Notes: generated from the letters alone by a model not told the origin. A stretch of 7,772 nt of DNA from Bacteroidales bacterium (GCA_019415705.1 DXYS01000037.1:1-7772); one strand, 5' to 3'; numbered from the stretch's first letter, positions 1-5,249 are shown. Translations and numbers: made by a program.

Positions 1-1431
1 GTGGTAGCCGAGCGACTCGAAGATGCGGCGCACGATGCGGTTGCGGCCCGAGTGTATCTCGATGCCGGCCTGATTGCGGTCGGTCTCGGTGGCGTAGCTG
101 ATTGCGTCGGCGTGGATGGGTCCGTCCTCAAGCTCGATGCCGTCGGCGATGCGCTGCATGTCTTCCTCGGCGATGTCGCGGTCACACCACACGTGATAGA
201 TTTTTTTCTTGACGTATTTGGGGTGAGTGAGCTTTGAGGCGAGGTCACCGTCGTTGGTCAGCAGAAGCACGCCGGTGGTATTGCGGTCGAGACGGCCGAC
301 GGGGTAAATGCGTTCGGGGCATGCGCCTTTGACGAGATCCATGACGGTCAGTCGGCCGTTGGGGTCATCGCTGGTGGTGACACAGTCCTTGGGTTTGTTG
401 AGCAGGATGTAGCATTTGCTCTCGAGCGTGACGACCTTGTCGTTGTACTCGACGACGTCGCTGTGGGTGATTTTGGTGCCGAGCTCCGTGACTGTTACAC
501 CGTTTACTTTGACGAGACCCTGCTGGATGAATTCGTCGGCCTCGCGGCGCGAGCACAGGCCGGCGTTGCTCATATATTTGTTGAGACGTATCTGCTCGTC
601 GGGATCGGGCACGGTCACTTCATACTCGATGCGTTTGGGACGCGGTGTGAAGCTCTTGCCGCGGCCGGGGAAGTTATCTGACTGCTGACGGTTGTAGCCA
701 CCCTGACGGTTATTATTGTAGCCGCCCTGACGCTGCTGGTAGCCGCCCTGACGGTTGTTGAATCCTCCCTGACGGTTTCCGCCCTGATTGTTATATCCTC
801 CCTGACGGTTGTTGAATCCGCCCTGACGCTGCTGATAGCCTCCCTGACGGTTGCCGCCCTGATTGTTATAACTTCCCTGACGGTTGTTGAATCCGCCTTC
901 CTGACGGTTGTTGTAACCGCCTTGGCGCTGCTGGTAACCGCCCTGACGATTGCCGCCCTGATTGTATGCCGGACGCTTGTTATAGCCTCCCTGCTGGCGG
1001 GGCTGATATGTTGTCTGAGGCTGTTGCTCGGCTGCACTGTCTGTGGCAGCGGCCTCACCGTTTTGCTCGGTCTGAGCGCCGGCGTTGTAGTCGGGACGCG
1101 GACGCTGCTGATAGCCTCCCTGACGGTTGTAGCCTCCGTTGTTGTAGTGGTTGTTATAGTTGTTGTATCCTCCCTGACGGTTATTGAATCCTCCCTGACG
1201 GTTGTTGTAGCCGCCTTGGCGCTGCTGGTAGCCTCCCTGACGGTTGTAGGGGCGGTAAGAGTGACGGAGCGACTGGTCGTCGGCTGTCTGATTTTCTGAT
1301 TCGTCGGCCGCCGGACGGTTGCCGTAATTTACTTTTTCATAACGTTTGAAGTCCTGATTGTCGCCGCTGCTTGCAGGCATCTGGCTTATGCGGGGACGTT
1401 TAGGTTTTTTTTCGTCGGAATTGGTATCCAT
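1..1431 (-). CDS. rluB: RluB/RsuA-family rRNA pseudouridine synthase with long low-complexity N-terminal tail (C-terminus cut by window edge)
   Basis: Converts a specific uridine in rRNA to pseudouridine; the family acts on ribosomal RNA in the cytoplasm. Read from ATG at 1431, 477 codons are visible with no stop before the left edge. Residues 1-60 are charged and polar, 62-250 are an RQGG(Y/F)-rich repeat, and 280-327 are an S4 RNA-binding domain (IRLNKYMSNAGLCSRREAD). The catalytic domain follows: YILLNKPKDCVTT at 341, then GRLDRNTTGVLLLTND at 379, whose Asp382 is the expected catalytic aspartate. ELEDGP (434) and SGRNRIVRRIFESLGY (461) are typical of RluB/RsuA, so only the last few dozen residues should be missing. 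The family includes RsuA, RluB, RluE and RluF; RluB is the best guess, and the exact target base cannot be read from sequence. The start is the first ATG in frame and precedes a Lys/Arg-rich stretch. Enzyme class is sure, paralogue less so. Confidence 0.9.
   Translation of the reverse strand, partial: MDTNSDEKKPKRPRISQMPASSGDNQDFKRYEKVNYGNRPAADESENQTADDQSLRHSYRPYNRQGGYQQRQGGYNNRQGGFNNRQGGYNNYNNHYNNGGYNRQGGYQQRPRPDYNAGAQTEQNGEAAATDSAAEQQPQTTYQPRQQGGYNKRPAYNQGGNRQGGYQQRQGGYNNRQEGGFNNRQGSYNNQGGNRQGGYQQRQGGFNNRQGGYNNQGGNRQGGFNNRQGGYQQRQGGYNNNRQGGYNRQQSDNFPGRGKSFTPRPKRIEYEVTVPDPDEQIRLNKYMSNAGLCSRREADEFIQQGLVKVNGVTVTELGTKITHSDVVEYNDKVVTLESKCYILLNKPKDCVTTSDDPNGRLTVMDLVKGACPERIYPVGRLDRNTTGVLLLTNDGDLASKLTHPKYVKKKIYHVWCDRDIAEEDMQRIADGIELEDGPIHADAISYATETDRNQAGIEIHSGRNRIVRRIFESLGYH
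682..1248 (-). repeat. In-frame 21-nt repeats encoding an NNRQGG(Y/F)/QQRQGGY tail
   Basis: This part of the pseudouridine synthase gene encodes residues 62-250, built from heptads such as NNRQGGY, NNRQGGF and QQRQGGY. I count 14 exact RQGG motifs plus variants (RQEGG, RQGS, RQQGG). A more ordinary Ala/Gln/Glu-rich spacer interrupts them at residues 111-141. The tail is rich in Arg, Gln, Gly, Asn and Tyr with almost no aliphatic residues, so it should be disordered. It resembles the RGG/YG-type tails of RNA-binding proteins. Similar tails occur on Bacteroidetes pseudouridine synthases and other RNA-binding proteins; a role in RNA binding or condensate formation is inference. The near-identical 21-nt units could expand or contract by recombination without shifting the frame. 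Confidence 0.92.
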
Positions 1432-1694
1432 AGACTGAGCAATGATTTAGAGGGTGTTAGTTTTGAATTAATTCGTTTTAAAGATTCTTTTGCCGTCTGC
1501 CTCTCGGCGATGTGACGTAATTTTTGATTATCGTTTGTCGATGTTTGTGGTTGATGTTGATGAGATTTACGATAGTTTGGGTTAATGATGTGACTTTTAG
1601 TAATATGGTATAAATCTATTGAGAGATTGCTTTTTGTTGCTATTTTATGACCGAGGCCGGTTCTCGCCGTCCGTGTGCTTGGTTTTCAGGTACG
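1432..1694 (-). promoter_or_regulatory. Long C-rich, G-poor 5' leader of the pseudouridine synthase gene
   Basis: If the TAATTTTG at 1695-1702 is the promoter, the mRNA has a leader of roughly 255 nt with no gene in it. On the minus strand, positions 1525-1594 hold about 21 C and only 4 G, with repeated CA/TC-type dimers and no obvious structure. That is what a Rho-loading site looks like. Close to the promoter there is a small GC-rich imperfect hairpin (about 1650-1672). No Shine-Dalgarno is present before the ATG. Rho-dependent attenuation or autoregulation by the RNA-binding product is speculation. Confidence 0.35.
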
Positions 1695-1702
1695 CAAAAT
1701 TA
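1695..1702 (-). promoter_or_regulatory. Probable -7 promoter element TAATTTTG for the pseudouridine synthase gene
   Basis: TAATTTTG read on the minus strand fits the Bacteroidetes TAnnTTTG consensus and is identical to the element before the ferritin gene. No clear TTTG -33 element is seen at the usual 19-21 bp spacing, and the distance to the ATG is long, so a closer unrecognised promoter remains possible. Confidence 0.45.
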
Positions 1703-1782
1703 GTAATTTTCTTGAAAATCAGAAATAAAGCGTAATAAAAAAATAAACCGTTGCTTAATTATTGTTGATTGTAGCATATCAG

Positions 1783-1804
1783 ACGTAGCCGGCGGCCGTT
1801 ACGT
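1783..1804. other. Imperfect palindrome between ferritin terminator and upstream region of the pseudouridine synthase
   Basis: ACGTAGC (1783-1789) can pair with GTTACGT (1798-1804), seven pairs including one G-T wobble, around a GC-rich loop. No T-run follows on either strand, so it is not an ordinary terminator. The remainder of 1703-1845 is AT-rich with no gene or further feature that I recognise. Confidence 0.3.
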
Positions 1805-1845
1805 TAAAAATATAGTTGATTGTATAGATAACGTTTTTGTCGTGT

Positions 1846-1888
1846 AAAAAGACGACCGCCGCGGACATAAAATTGCTGCGGCGGCCGT
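1846..1888 (-). terminator. Rho-independent terminator of the ferritin gene
   Basis: On the minus strand an 11-bp GC-rich stem (1878-1888 with 1852-1862, one G-T wobble) with a 15-nt AT-rich loop lies just after the ferritin stop. It is followed by CTTTTT (T-run at 1846-1850). No T-run follows on the plus strand, so the terminator is one-directional. Confidence 0.88.
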
Positions 1889-1910
1889 AAAATATGTTAC
1901 GCCTCGGGCG

Positions 1911-2432
1911 TTATGCCTTTGCTGCAAGAGGTGCGGGCACGTTGTAAACGCGCTGAGCAAGCTCTTGGTCGAGCATGTAGAGCGCAAGTCCGTTGTCGCC
2001 GATAAGTTTGAGACGGTCGATGAGATTGAGAGCGGTCTCCTCTTCCTCGACCTGCTCTGATACAAACCAGTCGAGCTTGCCGCGGGTGGCATAATCATGC
2101 TCGGCCTCGGCGAGTGCATACAGGTTGTTTATCATAGCGGTGACTTTCTTCTCGTGCTCGAGTGTGGCTTCAAATGCGGCAATCGGCGAGGGCCATTCTG
2201 TCTCGACGGCGTCGATGGCTTTGAGCTCGACACGTCCGCCGCGCGAGATGAGATAGTTGATAAAGATTTCGGCGTGAGCCTGCTCTTCTTTAAACTGGAT
2301 GCGGAACCAGTTGGCGATGCCGGCTTTGCCGTCGGCCTCAAAGTTCATGGCCATTGACAGATAAAGATATGCCGACCAGAACTCTGCGTTAATCTGCGCA
2401 TTGATTGCGTCTTGAATTTTAGGACTTACCAT
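1911..2432 (-). CDS. ftnA: Bacterial non-haem ferritin
   Basis: Iron storage protein: oxidises Fe(II) at a di-iron ferroxidase centre and stores the ferric mineral inside a 24-subunit shell in the cytoplasm. It is 173 residues, close to the family length, and can be aligned without gaps to the E. coli FtnA active-site numbering: Glu17, Tyr24, Glu50, His53, Glu94, Gln127 and Glu130 are all present. Third-site acidic residues Glu49, Glu126 and Glu129 are also present. Motifs are AEFWSAYLYLSMA (16), FKEEQAHAEIF (47) and FVSEQVEEEE (123). The C-terminus ends in a short Ala/Pro tail. The ATG start is supported by a promoter about 40 nt upstream. It is a single-gene transcription unit with its own terminator. 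No Fur-like or other regulator site was identified by eye. There is no haem-ligand methionine evidence for bacterioferritin. Confidence 0.97.
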   Translation of the reverse strand: MVSPKIQDAINAQINAEFWSAYLYLSMAMNFEADGKAGIANWFRIQFKEEQAHAEIFINYLISRGGRVELKAIDAVETEWPSPIAAFEATLEHEKKVTAMINNLYALAEAEHDYATRGKLDWFVSEQVEEEETALNLIDRLKLIGDNGLALYMLDQELAQRVYNVPAPLAAKA

Positions 2433-2472
2433 AATATAAATGATTAAGTAAAATGTCGTTTTTGATTCGGGG

Positions 2473-2480
2473 CAAAATTA
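2473..2480 (-). promoter_or_regulatory. ftnA: -7 promoter element TAATTTTG of the ferritin gene
   Basis: TAATTTTG on the minus strand matches TAnnTTTG and predicts a leader of about 35 nt. The leader is AT-rich without a Shine-Dalgarno, as usual in Bacteroidetes. The -33 region is A/T-rich but has no clean TTTG. Confidence 0.65.
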
Positions 2481-2539
2481 ACAAAAAAATCAGTAGAGCG
2501 GTTGATTAATTCAATGAAAAAAAATAAAAATCACGGAGC

Positions 2540-2574
2540 TTTGTTATGTAGCTTGATAAAAATGCCTATCTTTG
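2540..2574 (+). promoter_or_regulatory. Promoter of tRNA-Gly
   Basis: TATCTTTG (2567-2574) is a full match to the TAnnTTTG -7 consensus, with TTTG at 2540-2543 as a possible -33 element. The 23-bp spacing is a little longer than the usual 19-21. Transcription would start near 2581, giving a precursor leader of about 45 nt before the mature tRNA. Confidence 0.7.
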
Positions 2575-2625
2575 CAGACGTCAACCTGCAGTCGGATATT
2601 CCATGTCTTTGCATGTGACCTATTT

Positions 2626-2698
2626 GCGGTAGTAGCTCAGTTGGTAGAGCATGGGCTTCCCAAGCCCAGGGTCGCGAGTTCGAGCCTCGTCTACCGCT
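2626..2698 (+). tRNA. tRNA-Gly, anticodon CCC
   Basis: A complete cloverleaf of 73 nt. The acceptor stem GCGGTAG pairs with CTACCGC (2691-2697). The D-arm is GCTC/GAGC, and the anticodon stem TGGGC/GCCCA has loop TTCCCAA with anticodon CCC at 2659-2661, reading GGG codons. The T-arm GCGAG/CTCGT (one G-T) carries TTCGAGC. The discriminator base is T (2698), as in bacterial glycine tRNAs. CCA is not encoded. A hairpin follows (2712-2718 with 2724-2730) but has no T-run, so it is not a convincing terminator. Confidence 0.97.
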
Positions 2699-2783
2699 CA
2701 ATGTTCACAATCATGGTTTTGTTAACCGTGTGAGTGTCATGCAGAATGATTTATATGGCTATTTTGGAATTTTTAACGACCTT

Positions 2784-2818
2784 TTTGGTTAAAATTTCTA
2801 TTGCTGATATTAATTTTG
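2784..2818 (+). promoter_or_regulatory. Possible promoter of the 2825-3086 RNA
   Basis: TAATTTTG at 2811-2818 matches the TAnnTTTG consensus, with TTTG at 2784-2787 (23-bp spacing, the same as in the tRNA promoter). No protein gene follows for about 375 bp, so it may drive a non-coding transcript. The end of the element runs into TTTTGCGGTG (2814-2823), which resembles a half of the palindrome beside fic. Confidence 0.45.
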
Positions 2819-2824
2819 CGGTGC

Positions 2825-3086
2825 TAAGGGAAAAAGCTGACCAAAGTTAAGTATCGGACAGTTAAAGGCGATTATGTTTTATGTTTGTAAAGCCTCTGTC
2901 CACAATCAATTTTGACTTTTAAAGCTACAGTATGCCCTGTCGCGCATGGCGTGACAGACACGCCGCAGAAATCATGCGTCCTCTTCCGTATATGCGGTAA
3001 AGGACCTTGTCGAGATTAAAATAGTTGTTTTATAGATAATTGTGTATATGTTACCGGGCTGTCGTGAGATAGCCCGATAGCTTTTT
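2825..3086 (+). ncRNA. Candidate small structured RNA between tRNA-Gly and fic
   Basis: This stretch of the 2699-3197 gap has no convincing ORF but has a promoter at its start, an intrinsic terminator at its end and nested complementarity between. AGCT (2835-2838) plus AAAG (2843-2846) can pair with CTTT (2916-2919) plus AGCT (2923-2926). These enclose a hairpin of GGACAG/CTGTCC (2856-2861, 2896-2901) and AGGC/GCCT (2866-2869, 2892-2895). Downstream, two alternative folds compete: CTGTCGCG (2937-2944) with CGTGACAG (2950-2957), or CGCATG (2943-2948) with CATGCG (2973-2978) around GCGTG/CACGC. A rod with an internal bubble recalls 6S-like RNAs, but I recognise no family. The fic promoter lies beyond the terminator, so a fic leader or attenuator is less likely. 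Confidence 0.38.
3055..3086 (+). terminator. Rho-independent terminator with GTGA tetraloop
   Basis: CGGGCTGTC (3055-3063) pairs over nine positions (one G-T wobble) with GATAGCCCG (3068-3076) around a GTGA loop, a GNRA-type tetraloop. ATAGC and then TTTTT (3082-3086) follow. It ends a plus-strand transcript starting upstream, either the candidate small RNA or readthrough from the tRNA. Confidence 0.8.
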
Positions 3087-3132
3087 GCGGCGTATATTGC
3101 CGCTATTCACCGCATTTTTGCGGTGAATATTT
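3086..3132 (+). repeat. 47-bp double-hairpin repeat, copy 1 (upstream of fic)
   Basis: It holds two adjacent inverted repeats. The first is GCGGC (3087-3091) with GCCGC (3099-3103). The second is an 11-bp arm, TATTCACCGCA (3104-3114) with TGCGGTGAATA (3119-3129), around TTTT. It matches copy 2 (4329-4375) at 42 of 47 positions in the same orientation. Four of the five differences are the loop, TTTT here and AAAA there. The second palindrome directly abuts the fic -33 element. Confidence 0.9.
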
Positions 3133-3161
3133 GTTTAATTGCAGCTAAAAGTTTATTTTTG
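3130..3161 (+). promoter_or_regulatory. fic: Promoter of fic
   Basis: TTTG (3130-3133), 20 bp, then TATTTTTG (3154-3161): both elements and the spacing fit the Bacteroidetes consensus, the best promoter in the window. Transcription would begin near 3168, about 30 nt before the ATG at 3198. Because the palindrome of repeat copy 1 ends exactly where the -33 element begins, a protein bound to the palindrome would be placed to control this promoter (inference). Confidence 0.78.
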
Positions 3162-3197
3162 CCATGGAAACATTTTTTTTATTCGTTCGTGAATCAG

Positions 3198-4301
3198 ATG
3201 GATAACAAGCTTTACATCTGGCAGTGCCGTGAATGGCCGGAGTTTACATGGGACTCTGCGGCTTTACTTGAGCCGCACGGTCGTCTAAGCCGTGCTCATG
3301 GTCTGTTAAACGGCCGCATGTCAATGCTCGGCTTTAATGAGAAGAGTGAGTCTTTGCTTGCAAATATGTGTAATGATTTAATCTGTTCTTCTGAAATTGA
3401 AGGCGTAGCGCTTAATCATGACTCTGTGCGCAGCAGTCTTGCCCGCCGTCTCGGAATTGTGTCAGACGGGATGCTTCTCGAAGATCATTATGTCGAAGGG
3501 CTTGTCGATGTAATGATAGATGCTGTGCGCGATTGTCACGAACTGTTGAGTGACAGGAGGCTCTTCGGCTGGCATGCGGCATTGTTCCCGACCGGTCGAA
3601 GCGGCATGTATGAAATCACTGTTGCTGACTGGCGTAAGGGGGAGGAGCCCATGAGAGTTGTATCGGGCGCTTTCGGACATGAAAAGATTCACTATGAAGC
3701 ACCCGCCTCAGACTCGGTTGCCGATGAAATGGACAAACTTATCAAATGGTGTAATGAGACTGATATTTCACCTTATATCATGGCTGCTGTCGCCCATTTA
3801 TGGTTTGTCACCATACATCCTTTTGATGACGGCAACGGTCGTATCGGCCGAACGCTTGCAGACATGTTCCTCGCACGCTTAGATGATGAACATGCTCGGT
3901 ATTACAGCATGTCGGCCGAGATTAATCGCTGTAAAAAGTCTTATTATGATATACTTGAACGCACACAGAAAGGGGGTCTTGATATTACCGAATGGTTATT
4001 GTGGTTTTTCGGTTGTCTTGAGAGTGCAATTGACAGAGCAAGCAGTGTTGTTGAAAATACGTTGCGCAAAGCTGCATATTGGGATAAATTTAGAGATATT
4101 GAAGTTAATGAGCGTCAGCGAAAAATCATCAATCGTCTCTGGGACGGTTTTGACGGCAAGCTGACTTCATCTAAATGGGCTAAAATATGTCATTGCTCAC
4201 AGGATACAGCCTTAAGAGACATCAATGATTTGATTGATAAGGGTATGCTTCGCAATAGCGGTGTAGGTGGCCGTAGCGTCAACTACCTGCTTTGTGATTG
4301 A
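3198..4301 (+). CDS. fic: Fic-family AMP transferase (DUF4172 N-domain, Fic core, C-terminal winged helix), class II
   Basis: Fic enzymes transfer AMP from ATP to hydroxyl side chains of target proteins. The 367 residues show a DUF4172-like N-terminus (YIWQCREWPEFTWD, 6-19), then the inhibitory helix motif SSEIEG at 64-69, which fits (S/T)xxxE(G/N) and makes this class II. The Fic core carries HPFDDGNGRIGR at 207-218 with catalytic His207 and the ATP-binding GNGR loop. A C-terminal winged helix covers about 305-365. All catalytic residues are intact. Glu68 is expected to block ATP binding until relieved, so a separate antitoxin is not needed. The frame is open to 3123, but that GTG lies upstream of the promoter; ATG 3198 gives the family N-terminus. 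Many stretches are clearly more AT-rich than the flanking genes, and a 47-bp repeat sits on each side, suggesting acquisition as a unit. The target protein is unknown. Confidence 0.95.
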   Translation: MDNKLYIWQCREWPEFTWDSAALLEPHGRLSRAHGLLNGRMSMLGFNEKSESLLANMCNDLICSSEIEGVALNHDSVRSSLARRLGIVSDGMLLEDHYVEGLVDVMIDAVRDCHELLSDRRLFGWHAALFPTGRSGMYEITVADWRKGEEPMRVVSGAFGHEKIHYEAPASDSVADEMDKLIKWCNETDISPYIMAAVAHLWFVTIHPFDDGNGRIGRTLADMFLARLDDEHARYYSMSAEINRCKKSYYDILERTQKGGLDITEWLLWFFGCLESAIDRASSVVENTLRKAAYWDKFRDIEVNERQRKIINRLWDGFDGKLTSSKWAKICHCSQDTALRDINDLIDKGMLRNSGVGGRSVNYLLCD

Positions 4302-4328
4302 CCGACCTGACTTAATCCGATAAGATTA

Positions 4329-4375
4329 TGCGGCGAATATTGCCGCTATTCACCGCAAAAATGCGGTGAATATTT
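4329..4375 (+). repeat. 47-bp double-hairpin repeat, copy 2 (downstream of fic)
   Basis: Same layout as copy 1: GCGGC (4330-4334) with GCCGC (4342-4346), then TATTCACCGCA (4347-4357) with TGCGGTGAATA (4362-4372) around AAAA. Because of the loop swap, the 26-bp second palindrome is the exact reverse complement of that in copy 1, although the whole repeat is in direct orientation. It begins 27 bp after the fic stop and ends in TTTT (4373-4376), so the 11-bp stem may also serve as the fic terminator. Confidence 0.9.
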
Positions 4376-4424
4376 TGGCTCAGCAGTAAAACCCGGTTGA
4401 AATGTTAAAAGGATATATATAATT

Positions 4425-4528
4425 ATGTAGGGACATGCCAAAGCTACCGGCCGGGAGCTGCGGCATGTATAATTCGCCGATAATCGCCTGATGGCCAAAC
4501 AATACGTGCCAAAGGAACGTCCCTACAT
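4425..4528. repeat. REP/BIME-like palindromic pair with GTAG heads
   Basis: ATGTAGGGAC (4425-4434) and GTCCCTACAT (4519-4528) are perfect 10-bp terminal inverted repeats. Inside the left end, GTAG (4427-4430) precedes an imperfect hairpin: ACATGCC (4433-4439) pairs with GGCATGT (4462-4468), with inner AGCT/AGCT and CCGG pairs. Inside the right end, read on the minus strand, GTAG (4526-4523) precedes a hairpin of ACGT and CC against GG and ACGT (4504-4520). A GTAG tetranucleotide at the foot of a hairpin, in two convergent copies, is the layout of BIMEs mobilised by REP-associated Y1 transposases (RAYTs). No transposase is in the window. The rest of 4302-4667 outside the two repeats is AT-rich with no convincing gene. 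Confidence 0.6.
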
Positions 4529-4613
4529 GTTTTTTAACAACCGCTTTTTTACATTGGTCCAATATGCGGTGATTAGCTATTGCAAAGAAGTGTTAATTTA
4601 CCGGGGTTGCAAA

Positions 4614-4650
4614 AATGTCAGTGCCAAATGTCATGCCATTTCTACTTTTG
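4614..4650 (+). promoter_or_regulatory. Promoter with tandem direct repeat upstream of the 180-residue protein gene
   Basis: TACTTTTG (4643-4650) is a TAnnTTTG -7 element, 17 nt before the ATG at 4668. Immediately upstream lie two near-identical direct repeats, AATGTCAGTGCCA (4614-4626) and AATGTCATGCCA (4627-4638), occupying the place where a -33 element is expected. TGCAAAAA also occurs on both sides (4608-4615 and 4651-4658). Head-to-tail repeats at a promoter are typical operator geometry; the binder is unknown. Confidence 0.5.
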
Positions 4651-4667
4651 TGCAAAAAAAGAACATT

Positions 4668-5210
4668 ATGAAAAAGACACGTAAATCATCAGCTAAAACT
4701 ATTACCGCCCGTATCCCCGTCGAACTTATCCGTCAGATACTTGACGACCCCGAAAACATTTCGCTCTGTCACGCTCTCGTCTCAGCCATACTCGAGGCCG
4801 ACCGGATAGCTCGTCCCGACGGCATAGCCTCCGAACTTGACAGCAGCCCTCTGCATCCGTCATCGTCATCCGAGGCTGACACTATGGCTGAGGATGCACG
4901 CCGACGTGCCGATAAAGCCGCCGAGCACCGTGAGGCGCGAAAGATGCGAGCCGAGCAGCGCATGAAAATGCTTGAACGTATACTCAGTGACAATAAGCCG
5001 GTAGCTCTGTCGTCAATCTTTGGCACCGGACTGTTCACACCCGTGCAGGAGCGCGCGATTGATGCGCTCCTTAATCCCACTGTGCGCACCATTAATAAAC
5101 TCTCGCCTGACCAACTGCGGGCCTTCTTCCTGCCTTTTATCATGAAGTTCAATAAACTTTCGGCTGCCGACGTTCCGACCGCTCTGCGCCGACACGCCGT
5201 CACCGCATAA
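4668..5210 (+). CDS. Uncharacterised 180-residue protein, possible ribbon-helix-helix N-terminus and coiled coil
   Basis: I do not recognise the family. Residues 1-10 are basic (MKKTRKSSAK). Residues 10-46 read as a strand TITARIPVEL followed by two helices (IRQILDD and SLCHALVSAILEAD), a pattern compatible with a ribbon-helix-helix DNA-binding fold, though without a clear family signature. Residues 55-70 are a Ser/Pro-rich linker. Residues 73-108 are a strongly charged Ala/Arg/Glu helix, likely coiled coil. Residues 109-165 form a more hydrophobic C-terminal part containing IFGTGLFTPVQERAIDALL and LRAFFLPFIMKF. There is no signal peptide or convincing membrane helix. The frame is open upstream to 4491, but ATG 4668 is preferred because it follows a promoter and the upstream part runs through the BIME-like element. 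GC is higher than in fic, so it probably belongs to the resident genome. Confidence 0.7.
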   Translation: MKKTRKSSAKTITARIPVELIRQILDDPENISLCHALVSAILEADRIARPDGIASELDSSPLHPSSSSEADTMAEDARRRADKAAEHREARKMRAEQRMKMLERILSDNKPVALSSIFGTGLFTPVQERAIDALLNPTVRTINKLSPDQLRAFFLPFIMKFNKLSAADVPTALRRHAVTA

Positions 5211-5249
5211 TATCGGTTTTGGCCGGCATATTATTTGGCGGATATTCTT

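Noticed and set aside
682..1248. CRISPR-like array suggested by regular short repeats.
   Set aside because: Units are contiguous, in frame with a conserved gene and have no unique spacers of constant length.
615..1299. Long open frames on both strands over the repeat region (minus 615-1058, plus 922-1299).
   Set aside because: They arise because the 21-nt repeat lacks stop codons in several frames. Their products are monotonous Thr/Val/Arg or Val/Leu strings, while the true frame continues into a well-conserved S4 and catalytic domain.
2842..2887. Further TAnnTTTG matches (minus 2842-2849; plus 2880-2887).
   Set aside because: They lie inside the candidate RNA stems or loop, have no partner -33 element and no gene to serve. 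Such AT-rich octamers occur often by chance.
2932..3000. 22-codon ORF inside the candidate small RNA.
   Set aside because: It is short, lacks a translation signal, overlaps strong hairpins and has no recognisable composition; a chance frame is more likely.
3123..3197. Upstream start for Fic at GTG 3123.
   Set aside because: It lies upstream of an excellent promoter and inside the repeat palindrome; the added residues are not family-like, and ATG 3198 begins the DUF4172 N-terminus.
2626..4301. tRNA-Gly as the attachment site of an integrated element carrying fic.
   Set aside because: No duplicate of the tRNA 3' end is found downstream and there is no integrase in the window.
4491..4667. Upstream start for the 180-residue protein at 4491.
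   Set aside because: The extension runs through the BIME-like palindrome and through the promoter; ATG 4668 with its -7 element fits better.
3198..5210. Fic plus the following gene as a toxin-antitoxin pair.
   Set aside because: They are separated by 366 bp with two repeat elements and separate promoters. This Fic carries its own inhibitory motif, so no antitoxin is required.
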